26,356 nt of DNA from Phoronis ovalis (GCA_028565635.1 JAOXYB010050502.1:1-26356); one strand, 5' to 3'. Shown: positions 10,661 through 19,280, counted from the stretch's first letter. Notes: generated by a model from the sequence alone, not told the origin. Program-made: numbers and translations.

Positions 10661-10849
10661 AGGTTTCATGCGGCCAACCACCTTATAGTGGAAGCAATTC
10701 CATGATTATTGACAAAAGTGATGAATACCTTTTCAACAGCGTATTGACTTATGTCTGCAAACCAGGATATAAACCAATAGGTGGTTCTAGCACAAGGCGT
10801 TGCCAAAGCTCTACACAATGGTCGGATTACCCTCTAGAATGTGAAGATG
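10661..10849 (+). CDS. Gene 2 exon 7: Sushi/CCP domain 3
   Basis: A 189-base phase 1-1 exon, the same length as CCP exon 7962, encodes SCGQPPYSGSN, VLTYVCKPGYKPIGG, RRCQSSTQWSDYPLEC. It has all four Cys and the Trp, a textbook Sushi module. The donor is GTAAGT. The exon ends in G, which makes Val (GTT) with the next exon. Confidence 0.92.
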
Positions 10850-11498
10850 GTAAGTAATACATCTATTATGCTGACAAAAAATCCATATGAAGCAGATAAG
10901 GCCATGGTCAAACTGTTGACTCTTCTGGGACGCCATATATTTTTTAAAAACTAACAGATCTTCGACCATGTGTTTTTCTTGTATGCAAATATATATCAAC
11001 AACTATATTTAGTTAACAAGCACCTGATCCGCAAGTTCAAGACACATATAATTTGATGTAGAGCAAACAGTTCCGCTGTTCCAAGACTACACCCGCGTTT
11101 CGCTCAAATTAAATTATGAGAGGTACGGTATATGAAAATAAATCGTGCCCTTTGTAATATTACTTATTAAATGTTTGTGAGTATAAAAAACGTACATACG
11201 AAGATTGGTTTGCGCATGGTAGGTTTATCGTCTGTTCAATATATGGTTATGTGTTTCATGGTTCAGGGATAAAAACTATTGGCATAGCATATACTATATG
11301 CACGAGCATAACATCTACAGTAATATTTCAAGCATTAATTAAGTAATCAACTACAAACCCGGGCTCCTGACAGAAGGACTAACAAGCTAGTAATGAACGA
11401 TTTATGATTTTTTAGCAAAATAGTAGAAACTAAGATTTTGTTTCCTTATGCTATCCTATTCTTTACCTAAATATATCAAGAAATCATCTATTTTTTAG
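10850..11498. other. Gene 2 intron 7
   Basis: GTAAGT to TATTTTTTAG. No repeat or exon was recognised. An isolated CCCGGG at about 11358 has no matching partner. Confidence 0.5.
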
Positions 11499-11801
11499 TT
11501 GATAATAGCTTAATGGTATATGTTGGTTGCTTTAATGTCTTGACATCATCATTGGTTGTCGGAAATAATTTAGTAGCTAGTACTAAAAGCTCGCCGATGA
11601 CTATGTACAGATGCAGAGAACACTGTTTAACGAAGCAAACTCATCAGTATGGCCTTGTTAACGGGACAACGTGTTTCTGTATTGACAAGTCATTGCTGAC
11701 CAGCCAGATTAACGATATCGAATGCATGGTACCTTGTACAGGGGAGCTAAGCATTTCATGTGGTGGCTCTGGAAACAACATGGCGGTTCACCACACATTT
11801 T
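11499..11801 (+). CDS. Gene 2 exon 8: WSC domain 1
   Basis: A 303-base phase 1-1 exon encodes a whole WSC domain. It opens with MVYVGCF, then MTMYRCREHC, TTCFCID, IECMVPCTGE and ISCGGSGN near the end. All eight Cys and the CGG block are present in the expected order. WSC domains occur in kremen, polycystin-like proteins and fungal stress sensors and are thought to bind carbohydrate. The acceptor TATTTTTTAG and donor GTAAGT are strong. Confidence 0.93.
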
Positions 11802-12801
11802 GTAAGTACTGCGTAGTATGTTTTTACCTTTATTTCGCGTTATATATAATTTACAAAACACCTATTTACAATTGGAGAGTGCTGATTAAATGACCGCAAG
11901 CCATTTTATGTCGTAGCACTAATACTTGCGAATACACTATTTTATAGTAGTATATACTATCTTTATTGGCTACTAAGTTTTCTTCCGAGATATATTGTCC
12001 GGTATAGATCATATTTTCGTGGGTGAGACAGTTGTGTCGTTTGTTTCAGTCCCGGAGCTTCAGTTCATTTTATATATATATCTCGTTGATATAATTGGAC
12101 CACCAACCATAATGGTAGCATATTGTGCGCTTCCCAGTCAAAACTATTGGGTATATTCCGTGTGCATTATAAAACAGAGCTAAATGGCATTTTTTGTTAA
12201 ACAATTAGACAGAGCATAAGCGTGAAAAGGTTTAAAAAACTCAAGGAACGACAATAACTTAGTCCTTAAACTAAAAAGCCTAAATAGAGGGTGTTATACT
12301 ACTTGTTCCTTTATACTAAATTTATTTATGGATACAAAATTAATCCAAATTATTTGCTGTATGCAGTGGGTAGCAATCCAAATTTTGAATATCTTTATGG
12401 TAGCAATCCAAAAAAATACAGTAAGAAGTATACAATTCAAATCCAAAATTTTCTACTGGGCTGCACACCCCCACCAAAAAATAACTTGAGTACCCCGGGC
12501 TGCCAAAACGAATTAGTTTTTGTACTGTAATGGTCAAAGTCAGTCGATCACCTAAACCCAAAGCCCAATGTGCATATACATGTAAGTGATCCAACGGTTT
12601 CCGGCAAGAATCCACAATGTGATGATAGTCGAATGTCCAATAGTCCATACTGTTTTGGCTAAGCTAAGAAGCCATCTGTAATGATTTAAATGTTGTAGTC
12701 TTTTGTATGTGATAATATATACATGCAGGTAAGAGTAAGGGTATATTGCGTTATATAGGATAACCTATACTAATTTGAGTTGCATCCCTCTCTTTTATCA
12801 G
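11802..12801. other. Gene 2 intron 8
   Basis: About 1 kb. The right half contains the one-ended mobile-element-like piece at about 12328-12499. The remainder is AT-rich with no exon seen. Confidence 0.5.
12328..12499. mobile_element. One-ended remnant of a CCCGGG-terminal element
   Basis: The right border reads GAGTACCCCGGG. Its reverse complement, CCCGGGGTACTC, with GGGGGTGTGC about 20 bases further in, resembles the ends of elements A-D. Inside is a short array of GGTAGCAATCCAAA-like units. I could not find a left end or a copy of the flanking CTGCCAAA upstream, so the left side is lost or diverged. Confidence 0.5.
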
Positions 12802-13017
12802 ATGGGTGTTACAGAAAGATAAGTGGTGCAGAACCCCGAAATATTGACTTGCTTAGTGCAGCAACAACATTGTCGATTTCGCATATATCGTCAGAATTTT
12901 TGCACGGGACACAATACTGGGTATGCCACCGATATTGTCAAGGATTTGGAACGAAATATGCCATTAGCCAATCGCAGCGCTGCTTCTGTGCGGACAATAT
13001 ATTTCCTGACATTGCAA
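12802..13017 (+). CDS. Gene 2 exon 9: WSC domain 2, N-terminal half
   Basis: A 216-base phase 1-1 exon (CTCTTTTATCAG acceptor, GTAAGA donor) encodes YGCYRKISG, then WVCHRYCQGFG, YAISQS and RCFCADNIF. These are the first five Cys of a WSC domain in order. The last part (C...C..CGG) is missing, because the exon ends just after the CFC block. The other two WSC exons in this gene carry the whole domain, so this one is truncated, or is completed by the unusual exon at 15182, which supplies one Cys. Confidence 0.82.
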
Positions 13018-13387
13018 GTAAGAAATTTACTATATTTTGTAATACCTACAATTAATATGCTATTAATTTTCAGTTTTAATAATTATTGTACACAGTTTAC
13101 CATGATGACTGAATTGAAGGGTAAGGTATCTATATATTGGGGGAGTTTCTAGTCAAACTACATTTCATTTATCACGAGTCATTTTAATAACGCTTATAAT
13201 GAATTGATATTCAAACCAAAATTCATACAATAACAAGACTGAAACGTAGATTATAACTGCTATATATATATAATAATAAAAGTTATTAGAGGATTATTTC
13301 CCTCTTGGATTATTTTTTTTTGATAATATAATCAGTTAACTGTTTTGTCATTGATAAGCACCATCATTAAACTGATTTTCATCCCAG

Positions 13388-13640
13388 CTCGTTATAATAT
13401 CGAAAAAATACAATTCTGGAAATACAGTTAAATTTGTTAATAAAAATCCGAGCACTTTTAGCACTAGGCTTGAGGGATGTCCCCGGTCCATTCACCAAAG
13501 CTAACAGGAAGCCCCCGTCACCCACATTATGCGTTATCCTTCCGGGAGAAATAAATCCTTTTATTTTTTTCTGTAAAATAATTCGCGTTCGGGGATGCGT
13601 TGCTATTGAAATAAACTTATATCCCACATTTAAATGTCAC
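13388..13640 (+). pseudogene. Possible relic of an FTP second exon
   Basis: After a TTTCATCCCAG acceptor, the phase 1 frame begins RYNIEKIQFWKYS and then stops. After a shift, a second frame gives SPTLCVILPGEINPFIFF and further on CVAIEINLY. These loosely parallel YDIEVL, ISIPCVTPHVGRFVYIRF and LILCHVHVEGY of the intact FTP exon at 21101, in the same order and over a similar length. This is by-eye similarity across a frameshift and could be chance. Confidence 0.25.
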
Positions 13641-13679
13641 CCTGAAAATAGTACGTAGATCTAATTATATTAACGTTTT

Positions 13680-13805
13680 AGTGAAAAAAAAAATTATCAG
13701 CTTGAATGATATAATATCTAACTTCTGTGTTTCGCACGTGTCACCGTTATAATTCTCCATTCCCGAAAAATATCCGAAATCGCTCCACATGGACGTGTAC
13801 CACTG
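13680..13805 (-). repeat. Dispersed repeat, copy 2 (inverted)
   Basis: The reverse complement contains CATGTGGAGCGATTTC, ACACGTGCGAAAC and TAGATATTATATCATTCA, in the same order as the copy at 3744-3975. Confidence 0.6.
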
Positions 13806-13927
13806 ACACACTGCCTGGTATGAATAGGGTCTTTAATTAATATCTCCTTAAGAATAAAAATGGCGATAATTGTTCGCCTTTGACTGTATCCATTTAGGTA
13901 TTTATGATGTGCATAAATATATCGAAT

Positions 13928-14170
13928 TGGAAGTCGATCAGCACACACTCTGAGTGCGACAATGGAAGTCGATCAGCACACACCCTGAGTGCGACAATGG
14001 AAGTCGATCAGCACACACTCTGAGTGCGACAATGGAAGTCGATCAGCGCACACTCTGAGTGCGACAATGGAAGTCGATCAGCGCACACTCTGAGTGCGAC
14101 AATGGAAGTCGATCAGCACACACTCTGAGTGCGACAATGGAAGTCGATCAGCACACACTCTGAGTGCGAC
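13928..14170. repeat. 35-bp minisatellite, about 7 copies
   Basis: The unit starts TGGAAGTCGATCAGCACACA and ends GAGTGCGACAA. It is tandemly repeated from 13928 with units at 13963, 13998, 14033, 14068, 14103 and 14138; the last lacks two bases. Copies differ at one or two sites only: a CCCTG variant in copy 2 and GCGCAC in copies 4 and 5. Each unit carries GTCG...CGAC ends and a nearly palindromic CACTCTGAGTG, so single strands could fold. Confidence 0.97.
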
Positions 14171-14195
14171 CCAATGCTACATGGGAAGATACTTG

Positions 14196-14512
14196 GTTTT
14201 ATTACTTACGCCTGATATGCTATATAAATATGCAATTAATTCTTATATCCACTTCAATAGTGACAAATCTTTTTACAGTATCTTGCTTGACATCTGGATG
14301 ATTTCTTTTTCAGTCACATATCGAGATAATTATGCGTCTAGCCTACATTTCCAATACCCTTTTTTCTACAGCTGATTGTAGGCCACCTGGTGCGAAAACG
14401 TGGAAGCTTGCCACATCATTTCTCATTACATAAAAAATCCCATTTTTTGTGATAAAAAAGACATTTGAAAACTTTTTTTCTGTCATTTTTATGTAAAATT
14501 GACTAAGACGAC
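14196..14512 (+). repeat. Duplicated intron segment, copy 1
   Basis: Matches about 15930-16245 in the same orientation. Shared blocks include CAATTAAT...TC-T-ATCCA-TTCAAT, ATCTT-CTTGA, TTTT-CAGTCAC, ATAATTATGC-TCTA-CCTACA, TTTTTTCTACAGCTGAT-GTA followed by GGCCACCTGGTG, and TTTTTGTGATAAAAA-type tails. Confidence 0.75.
14372..14433 (+). CDS. Possible alternative terminal exon, copy 1
   Basis: After TTTTTTCTACAG, the phase 1 frame reads (T)DCRPPGAKTWKLATSFLIT and a TAA. A matching frame lies in the second segment copy at 16112. If spliced to the 12802 exon it would end a short isoform. No polyadenylation signal is seen nearby. It may equally be a repeat that happens to be open. Confidence 0.22.
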
Positions 14513-14624
14513 CAAGTACAAAGAAAAAGAGAGGAAAATAAGAGAAAAACTACTTATTATAAACTATAGATAAATGAATGAAGATTTGCAAAACAGTAAC
14601 TCTCCTGAAAATAGCACAAACTGG

Positions 14625-14710
14625 AAATTCTGTTAGAAACTATGTCACTCATGCCGATAAAAAAATGTCAACATTTCTCCACGAAAGTTAAAAATAGAAT
14701 ACGCATATAA
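14625..14710 (+). repeat. Dispersed repeat, copy 3 (partial)
   Basis: Matches the end of the 3744-3975 copy with roughly three quarters identity by eye: TATGTCACTCATGCCGATAA, ATGTCAACATTTCT and AAGTTAAAAATAGAATACG. Confidence 0.6.
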
Positions 14711-15181
14711 GAGCGACACGTGCGGGATATAATCTTTTAAGATGCGTTTTACCTCTGTCACCACGTTCTCAACATTATTCATGAGTTGTGCGGTACGATA
14801 TTTGAATTACTGGCTTTGAACATTATTTTATATCAATTAGTTTAGTTGTCAGGGGTGGGTGACCTGTCACGTATTCTTGTCTTCATTGCTTTATTAAATG
14901 TAAGCAAACGTGGTTTATGAATTTTGCATAATATGATATTTGTTGTGTTGTATAAAGATATAATAGTGATGTAAATTATTAATATTTTTGGTAAAACCTA
15001 ACAATCTAGAAACTACATATATATAATATTTCAACACATGTATCACATCCATATAATATTTCCTTCCCTATTTTGGGAGAAAATAATTTTAAAGTCTTCC
15101 TTGTTATGAAACGTTTGTATTCTATTTTGAGTACAATATATTGATTGAAATAAATTGCTCATCACTTGCTTCTTTTTTTAG

Positions 15182-15238
15182 TGACAACTGGAGAATGGCC
15201 CTGTATCTACAATAACGAAATTGCTGTTTGGAATTACG
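15182..15238 (+). CDS. Gene 2 exon 10: 19-codon linker exon
   Basis: A 57-base phase 1-1 exon lies between a strong TTCTTTTTTTAG acceptor and a GTGAGC donor. It encodes TTGEWPCIYNNEIAVWNY with one Cys. I recognise no domain. It follows the half WSC exon and may supply a sixth Cys to a shortened WSC, or bridge to the fibrinogen-like exon. Its small size makes it less certain than its neighbours. Confidence 0.55.
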
Positions 15239-15526
15239 GTGAGCATACTATCAAGGATTCACAGCGAATAATACATAAGCCATTGTTAGAATGTTTTACA
15301 AAAGTAGAAAAGCTTAAAACTTAGTGTACAAAAATACAAGCAATTTCCTTTGCAAAAGCACGAATGTTTTATTACATTATATGTACGGTTACTTTATCTA
15401 ATAGCAAACACCATGCCAAATGGCATTTTGAATAACAAAATATAGACATTGAACCCAGTAAATAACATAACCCTACCGTTTGCCACGGCATAGAAAAAAT
15501 ATATGAGCATTTGCTTTTTGTTTCAG

Positions 15527-15652
15527 AGTTGTCTTTTCCAGAGTTCATGCATGAAACCCAGTTTGAAAGCTGTTTGGATATGTTTGAAGCTGGCAACAGA
15601 ATACATGGAATGTACCTTATAAACGGGTCGTATGAATATTGTAACTTTTATG
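15527..15652 (+). CDS. Gene 2 exon 11: fibrinogen/collagen-propeptide-like half module
   Basis: A 126-base phase 1-1 exon (TTTTTGTTTCAG acceptor, GTAAGG donor) encodes ELSFPEFMHE, then ESCLDMFEAGNRIHGMYLI and YEYCNFY. This matches the start of fibrinogen-C and related modules (SCxDLxxxGxxxxGxYxI...VYCDM), with the two Cys that normally pair. The rest of a fibrinogen-C domain, about 180 residues, is absent. An exon of identical length and similar plan occurs at 23210. Confidence 0.75.
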
Positions 15653-15929
15653 GTAAGGACTTTCTCCAAACGTCTGTTATGTGGGGCTATACACTTAAGT
15701 TTGTTGGCTACTCTACAAAAGGGCCATTTATGTATAATAGCTCAATGGTAAACTATATTTTAACTGCATTTATTCTGTTATTACTTATTTTATGAGTTTA
15801 AGATTTAAATCTTGAATACAGTGCAAACGAAATAAAAATGTATTTTTGAACAGAGGCGATTGCCTTCTGGTGCAGTTGTCAATTAATGGCTTCAACAAGG
15901 AGCTTAACAGTTCACTGGCAGTCTCCCCA

Positions 15930-16245
15930 GTCATATGGTATTAGTATACAATTAATGTTCTCATCCATTTCAATGGTATTTGTTAATAAACCTTTTTTTT
16001 GATATCTTACTTGATGTTCCGAAGAAGTGTTTTTCCAGTCACGACATAATTATGCCTCTACCCTACAATTAATTGTTCTTGCTTGCATCACCAATAAACT
16101 TTTTTCTACAGCTGATCGTAGGCCACCTGGTGAGAAAACATTTAAGTTGGGCAGTTTCTACGATTTCCCTACATAAAAGAATACCATAATCAGTTTTGAT
16201 AAAAATGGCATTTGACTTTTTTGTCATTTTGAGCAAAATTACACC
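15930..16245 (+). repeat. Duplicated intron segment, copy 2
   Basis: Partner of about 14196-14512. It lies directly upstream of the first CTLD exon. Confidence 0.75.
16112..16176 (+). CDS. Possible alternative terminal exon, copy 2
   Basis: The same TTTTTTCTACAG acceptor as copy 1 is followed in phase 1 by (A)DRRPPGEKTFKLGSFYDFP, T and TAA. The frame is conserved with copy 1 across a net one-codon length difference, and both end at ACATAA. An AATAAA lies at 16254-16259, 78 bases past the stop. If used after 15652 it would give a secreted isoform ending before the lectin domain. This is unproven. Confidence 0.27.
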
Positions 16246-16344
16246 AATTGCTAAATAAAGTTGATCAACACCGCCAACCTCAAACAAAAAAGGGACTATA
16301 TTCGTGGGTATCAAGCATCTATGCCAAATTTACTTATTTTTCAG

Positions 16345-16521
16345 ATAATACCACTGTATGCGAACAAGGTTGGATTGGATTTAAAGGAAATTGTTATCAC
16401 ACTTCCACAATGCCCTTCTTTAATATGACGGCTGCTAGTGAATACTGCACTAAGGAAAATTCTATGATGATCTCTGTTTCGAATGAGGAAGAATGGAACT
16501 TTATTAGAAACTATGTACTAG
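16345..16521 (+). CDS. Gene 2 exon 12: C-type lectin domain, N-terminal half
   Basis: A 177-base phase 1-1 exon (TTATTTTTCAG, GTGAGT) encodes VCEQGWIGFKGNCYHTS, an AASEYCTKENSMMISVSNEEEW stretch and FIRNYVL. The N-terminal Cys pair, the first core Cys and the SNEEEWNFIRN helix are standard for long-form CTLDs. The core is incomplete; the missing strands and three Cys lie in the exon at 21647, about 5.1 kb away. Joining the two gives a six-Cys long-form domain in frame. Confidence 0.87.
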
Positions 16522-16810
16522 GTGAGTATAGAAACTGTAGAAGTTGATTAGGGGATAACGACAACCGTACCATGGTTGCACTGTCCTTACGCAAGAATTG
16601 ACACCACAGCAGTACGGGGGGTGGGGGTGGAAAAACTTGTCTGGCACTAGTACGGCTACAGTTAGAAATGCATATCAAAATATGTTCAAGAGATACAAAA
16701 CATGTTGTTACTATTTAATTTCTTTATTTCTTATAATGTTATTCCAAATGATTTAGGTTGTAAAATAAGAAGTTCAAAGTCTAAAAACGTTGTAACATCT
16801 TACATGTATC

Positions 16811-16847
16811 TAGAATATATAAAACTCTGAGAGTTTTATATATCCTA
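16811..16847. repeat. Near-perfect palindrome
   Basis: TAGAATATATAAAACTCT is mirrored by AGAGTTTTATATATCCTA around a single central G, with one mismatch. It would extrude as an 18-bp hairpin. It lies about 50 bases left of element B. Confidence 0.9.
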
Positions 16848-16898
16848 GCATGAATGTATGCAGACATGCCAAGTCATCCGCATTCGCCGAGTGACACC

Positions 16899-17378
16899 CC
16901 TGGGGGGCTCACTTGATAAGAAGTCGGGTACCCATGCTCGTCCATAGGATGCACAATAAGCCCCTAAATGGGAAGTGGAGGATCAAAATACCACCCCTAA
17001 CCGGGAGATTTTGCTGAAAAAGGTAGCCCTAAACGGGAAGTTTTCTCTGAAAAATTAACAACCAAAAAAACGGTGCCCAAAAAGAAAAACGTCGTCAAAA
17101 CAAAATAATACACTAAATTAAAAAAAAATGGTCGCCAAAAGGTAATGCTCGCTGCTCCCACTAAAAAAGGACCCTAAACGGGAGATGTACGTGAAAAACC
17201 AACCCCTAAACGGGAAGTTACATTTGCCAAAACACACCCCTAAATGTGGTTTTCCGCCAAAATCGACCCCTAAACGGGGTTCCCGGGAACCCCGTCAAAC
17301 GGCGAAAAAGGTACCCCTTACCCCCGTTTTTGCGGACAAGCATGCGTACCCGACTTTTTTTTAAGTGAGCCCCCCCGG
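16899..17378. mobile_element. Non-autonomous TIR element B
   Basis: Flanked by the 8-bp duplication GTGACACC (16891-16898 and 17379-17386). The ends are about 45 bases long and closely matching: CCTGGGGGGCTCACTT...AAGTCGGGTACCCATGC on the left against the complement CCGGGGGGGCTCACTT...AAGTCGGGTACGCATGC. The interior is a degenerate array of CCCCTAAACGGGAAGTT-like units. No protein is encoded. Confidence 0.88.
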
Positions 17379-17668
17379 GTGACACCCGCTAAAATTTTGC
17401 TAATTTCCTTACTTATATATATACAAATGACGTCACAAAACACTAAAACACACTAATCTCCCGCATGTGTTTGCTCTCACTGTATGCTACAAGCACAAAT
17501 TCGTAAAAAAAGTTGTAGCTAATCCTGTCTATTTTTGATAAAGAAAATGTATATTTGTAGATTATAACCTAAAGATTATCTTTTGAAACAGTCAGTATTT
17601 CTTGTTTATAATCAACTGCATTACGTCCAACAAGCTCTGGCCAGCAAGTTATCAAGTTAGGTTACAAT

Positions 17669-17689
17669 GCACGCGATCAGTTCGCGTGC
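17669..17689. repeat. GC-rich hairpin
   Basis: GCACGCGA, loop TCAGT, TCGCGTGC: a perfect 8-bp stem in AT-rich intron. An outer AATGCA/TGCATT pairing is separated by a short bulge. Confidence 0.8.
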
Positions 17690-17894
17690 TTCTGCATTTT
17701 TTGCAAAGGCTCTTGTTTTACGTGTGTAGGGTTTCAAAATAGACTTGTACACACTAATTTTGTTAAACCATGATTTTAGTTAAGTTCTCTGCCAGCTGGG
17801 AGCTTACATATGTCACCTCTATGAAATATTACAATTTGTCGTTTAATCATACCTTATAGTCGCTTTACAGTCGATGCCTTACGAGTGCAATGGT

Positions 17895-18298
17895 CCCGGG
17901 GGCACTCTCTTTTATATGAGGTAGGGATGTGAGGCCCAGGGGTCCAAACCCTGACCCTGAAATATCCCCGGAATTGACAAAATACCTACCCTGAAATATC
18001 ATAGGCCCCAAAAATTGTCTCCGTGCTGCCAGAAAAATTGACAAGCAAAAAAAAGGCCATTTCCACTTCTATCGTACTCCTATACGCCCAAATAAGGCTA
18101 GCACTTAAAAATATTTAACTTCCGGGTGTAACTCTACCCTATGCCAGCCTGAAATATCCCCTTGACGTCAAATACCCACCCTGAAATATCCCAGAAGTGA
18201 ATTGACCCACCCTGAAATATCCCGGTAGCCCAAAAAAGCGATCCCGAAGGGCGGCACATGTATATATAGACCGATATAGGAAGTGCCCCCCCCCCGGG
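17895..18298. mobile_element. Non-autonomous TIR element C
   Basis: Flanked by GCAATGGT (17887-17894) and ACAATGGT (18299-18306), an 8-bp duplication with one change. The left end is CCCGGGGGCACTCTC. The complement of the right end is CCCGGGGG...GCACTTCC; the run of G differs in length. The interior repeats ACCCTGAAATATCCC several times. It is non-coding. Confidence 0.85.
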
Positions 18299-18768
18299 AC
18301 AATGGTAAATGTGAAATTATTGTCAGTTGACAATATTTAGGGGCCAAGATCCTCTATTTCAGTAAAGAAACTCCACCTAGTGGCGAAATTCTTGCCAGTT
18401 TCACTGTCTGTTTTCTCTCTGACTTGGGGTTAAGATTTAATATGTAACTGTTGGACTTTATTAATAAAAGATTGATTCAGAAAACATGTTCATACCCATT
18501 TCTAGAGAAAACTGCAAAGATCTTAGGTTATAAAATCCTAATTTTATTTAGAACACCCGGACATACCATGCCGTCAATAGAGGTATCTTTTAAATTACTG
18601 AAGAATTTCAGAATAATAGACATCGCACGGCAAAGTTGCATGATTAGAGCGCTCATTTGACAAATAAAAATTATTCAAAACGAACGTACTACATCATTTT
18701 ACATGAAGTGTTTTCATCCATTCTTATTATAGCATTCAGGTCCTTTACTTATACTTTGTATTTTTTAG

Positions 18769-19023
18769 AACCGAAACCTAACTATGATTGCAAGACTGAT
18801 GTAGCTGGAACAGAATATGTAGGATACTTAAGAACAGGATATGACGCAAGTGGTATTTCACAAGATTGTGGGTTTTCAAAATCAACCGACTTTCCCTTTG
18901 ATGAAAATATTGATACGGGAAAAAAGTATTGTCGTCGGAACAACATGAACAATAAACTCATGTGTGCGCCTAGACCTATTGGGGAGGATTCTCTGTCTTG
19001 TACGAGCCCAATGTGCAAAGGAA
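18769..19023 (+). CDS. Gene 2 exon 13: divergent kringle
   Basis: A 255-base phase 1-1 exon (a long pyrimidine tract to TTTTTTAG; donor GTATGT) encodes six Cys in kringle order: YDCKTD, EYVGYL, ISQDCGF, TDFPFDENIDTGKKYCRR, LMCAPR, SLSCTSPMC. The YVGY and FPFDENI...YCR blocks identify the fold. The conserved Trp after Cys 2 and the PWCY Trp are both replaced, so the usual ligand pocket is probably lost. An in-frame ATG at 18657 exists but lies upstream of the acceptor. This exon sits between the two halves of a CTLD. Confidence 0.82.
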
Positions 19024-19280
19024 GTATGTGTAACATCATGTGAGATACAAGCTGACAAAACTGAAAGCCAATTGTCGCTCTTCCAGTTTACATAAAAAGT
19101 TAAAGATTGATCTAATTGTCATTAACTTTCAAACGTTTTGATCGTATATATTTTTGATGTACTCAATCCGTTTTCGTTGTATTGCTACATCAAGCCGAAA
19201 ACATAAACATACAGCGAAAGTTGTCGCATGTTTTCATTTGTCTGCATTTAAAGCATATTCGTAATTTGTTTGTTTTGCAG

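Larger units (their letters stand above)
13018..15181. other. Gene 2 intron 9
   Basis: A long intron holding a possible relic exon (13388-13640), an inverted copy of a dispersed repeat (about 13680-13805), the 35-bp minisatellite, a duplicated segment (about 14196-14512) and another repeat fragment (about 14625-14710). Confidence 0.6.
15653..16344. other. Gene 2 intron 11
   Basis: GTAAGG to TTATTTTTCAG. Its second half is the copy 2 segment (about 15930-16245). Confidence 0.6.
16522..18768. other. Intron after the CTLD N-half
   Basis: About 2.2 kb containing a palindrome (16811-16847), elements B and C, and a GC-rich hairpin (17669-17689). No exon is seen. Confidence 0.65.

Noticed and set aside
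12340-12648. 102-codon frame on the minus strand
   Set aside because: Overlaps the repeat array of a mobile-element remnant and has no splice or domain support.
13434-13658. 74-codon plus-strand frame as a real exon
   Set aside because: The frame is closed at the only good acceptor and matches FTP only across a frameshift; treated as a possible relic instead.
13928-14170. CRISPR array
   Set aside because: Repeats are contiguous with no spacers, and the DNA is from an animal.
18139-18333. Minus-strand frame
   Set aside because: Made of the short repeats of element C.
18657-19043. Independent gene start at ATG 18657 before the divergent kringle
   Set aside because: A long pyrimidine tract and TTTTTTAG acceptor lie between the ATG and the domain, and the leader is a poor signal peptide; an internal exon is the better model.
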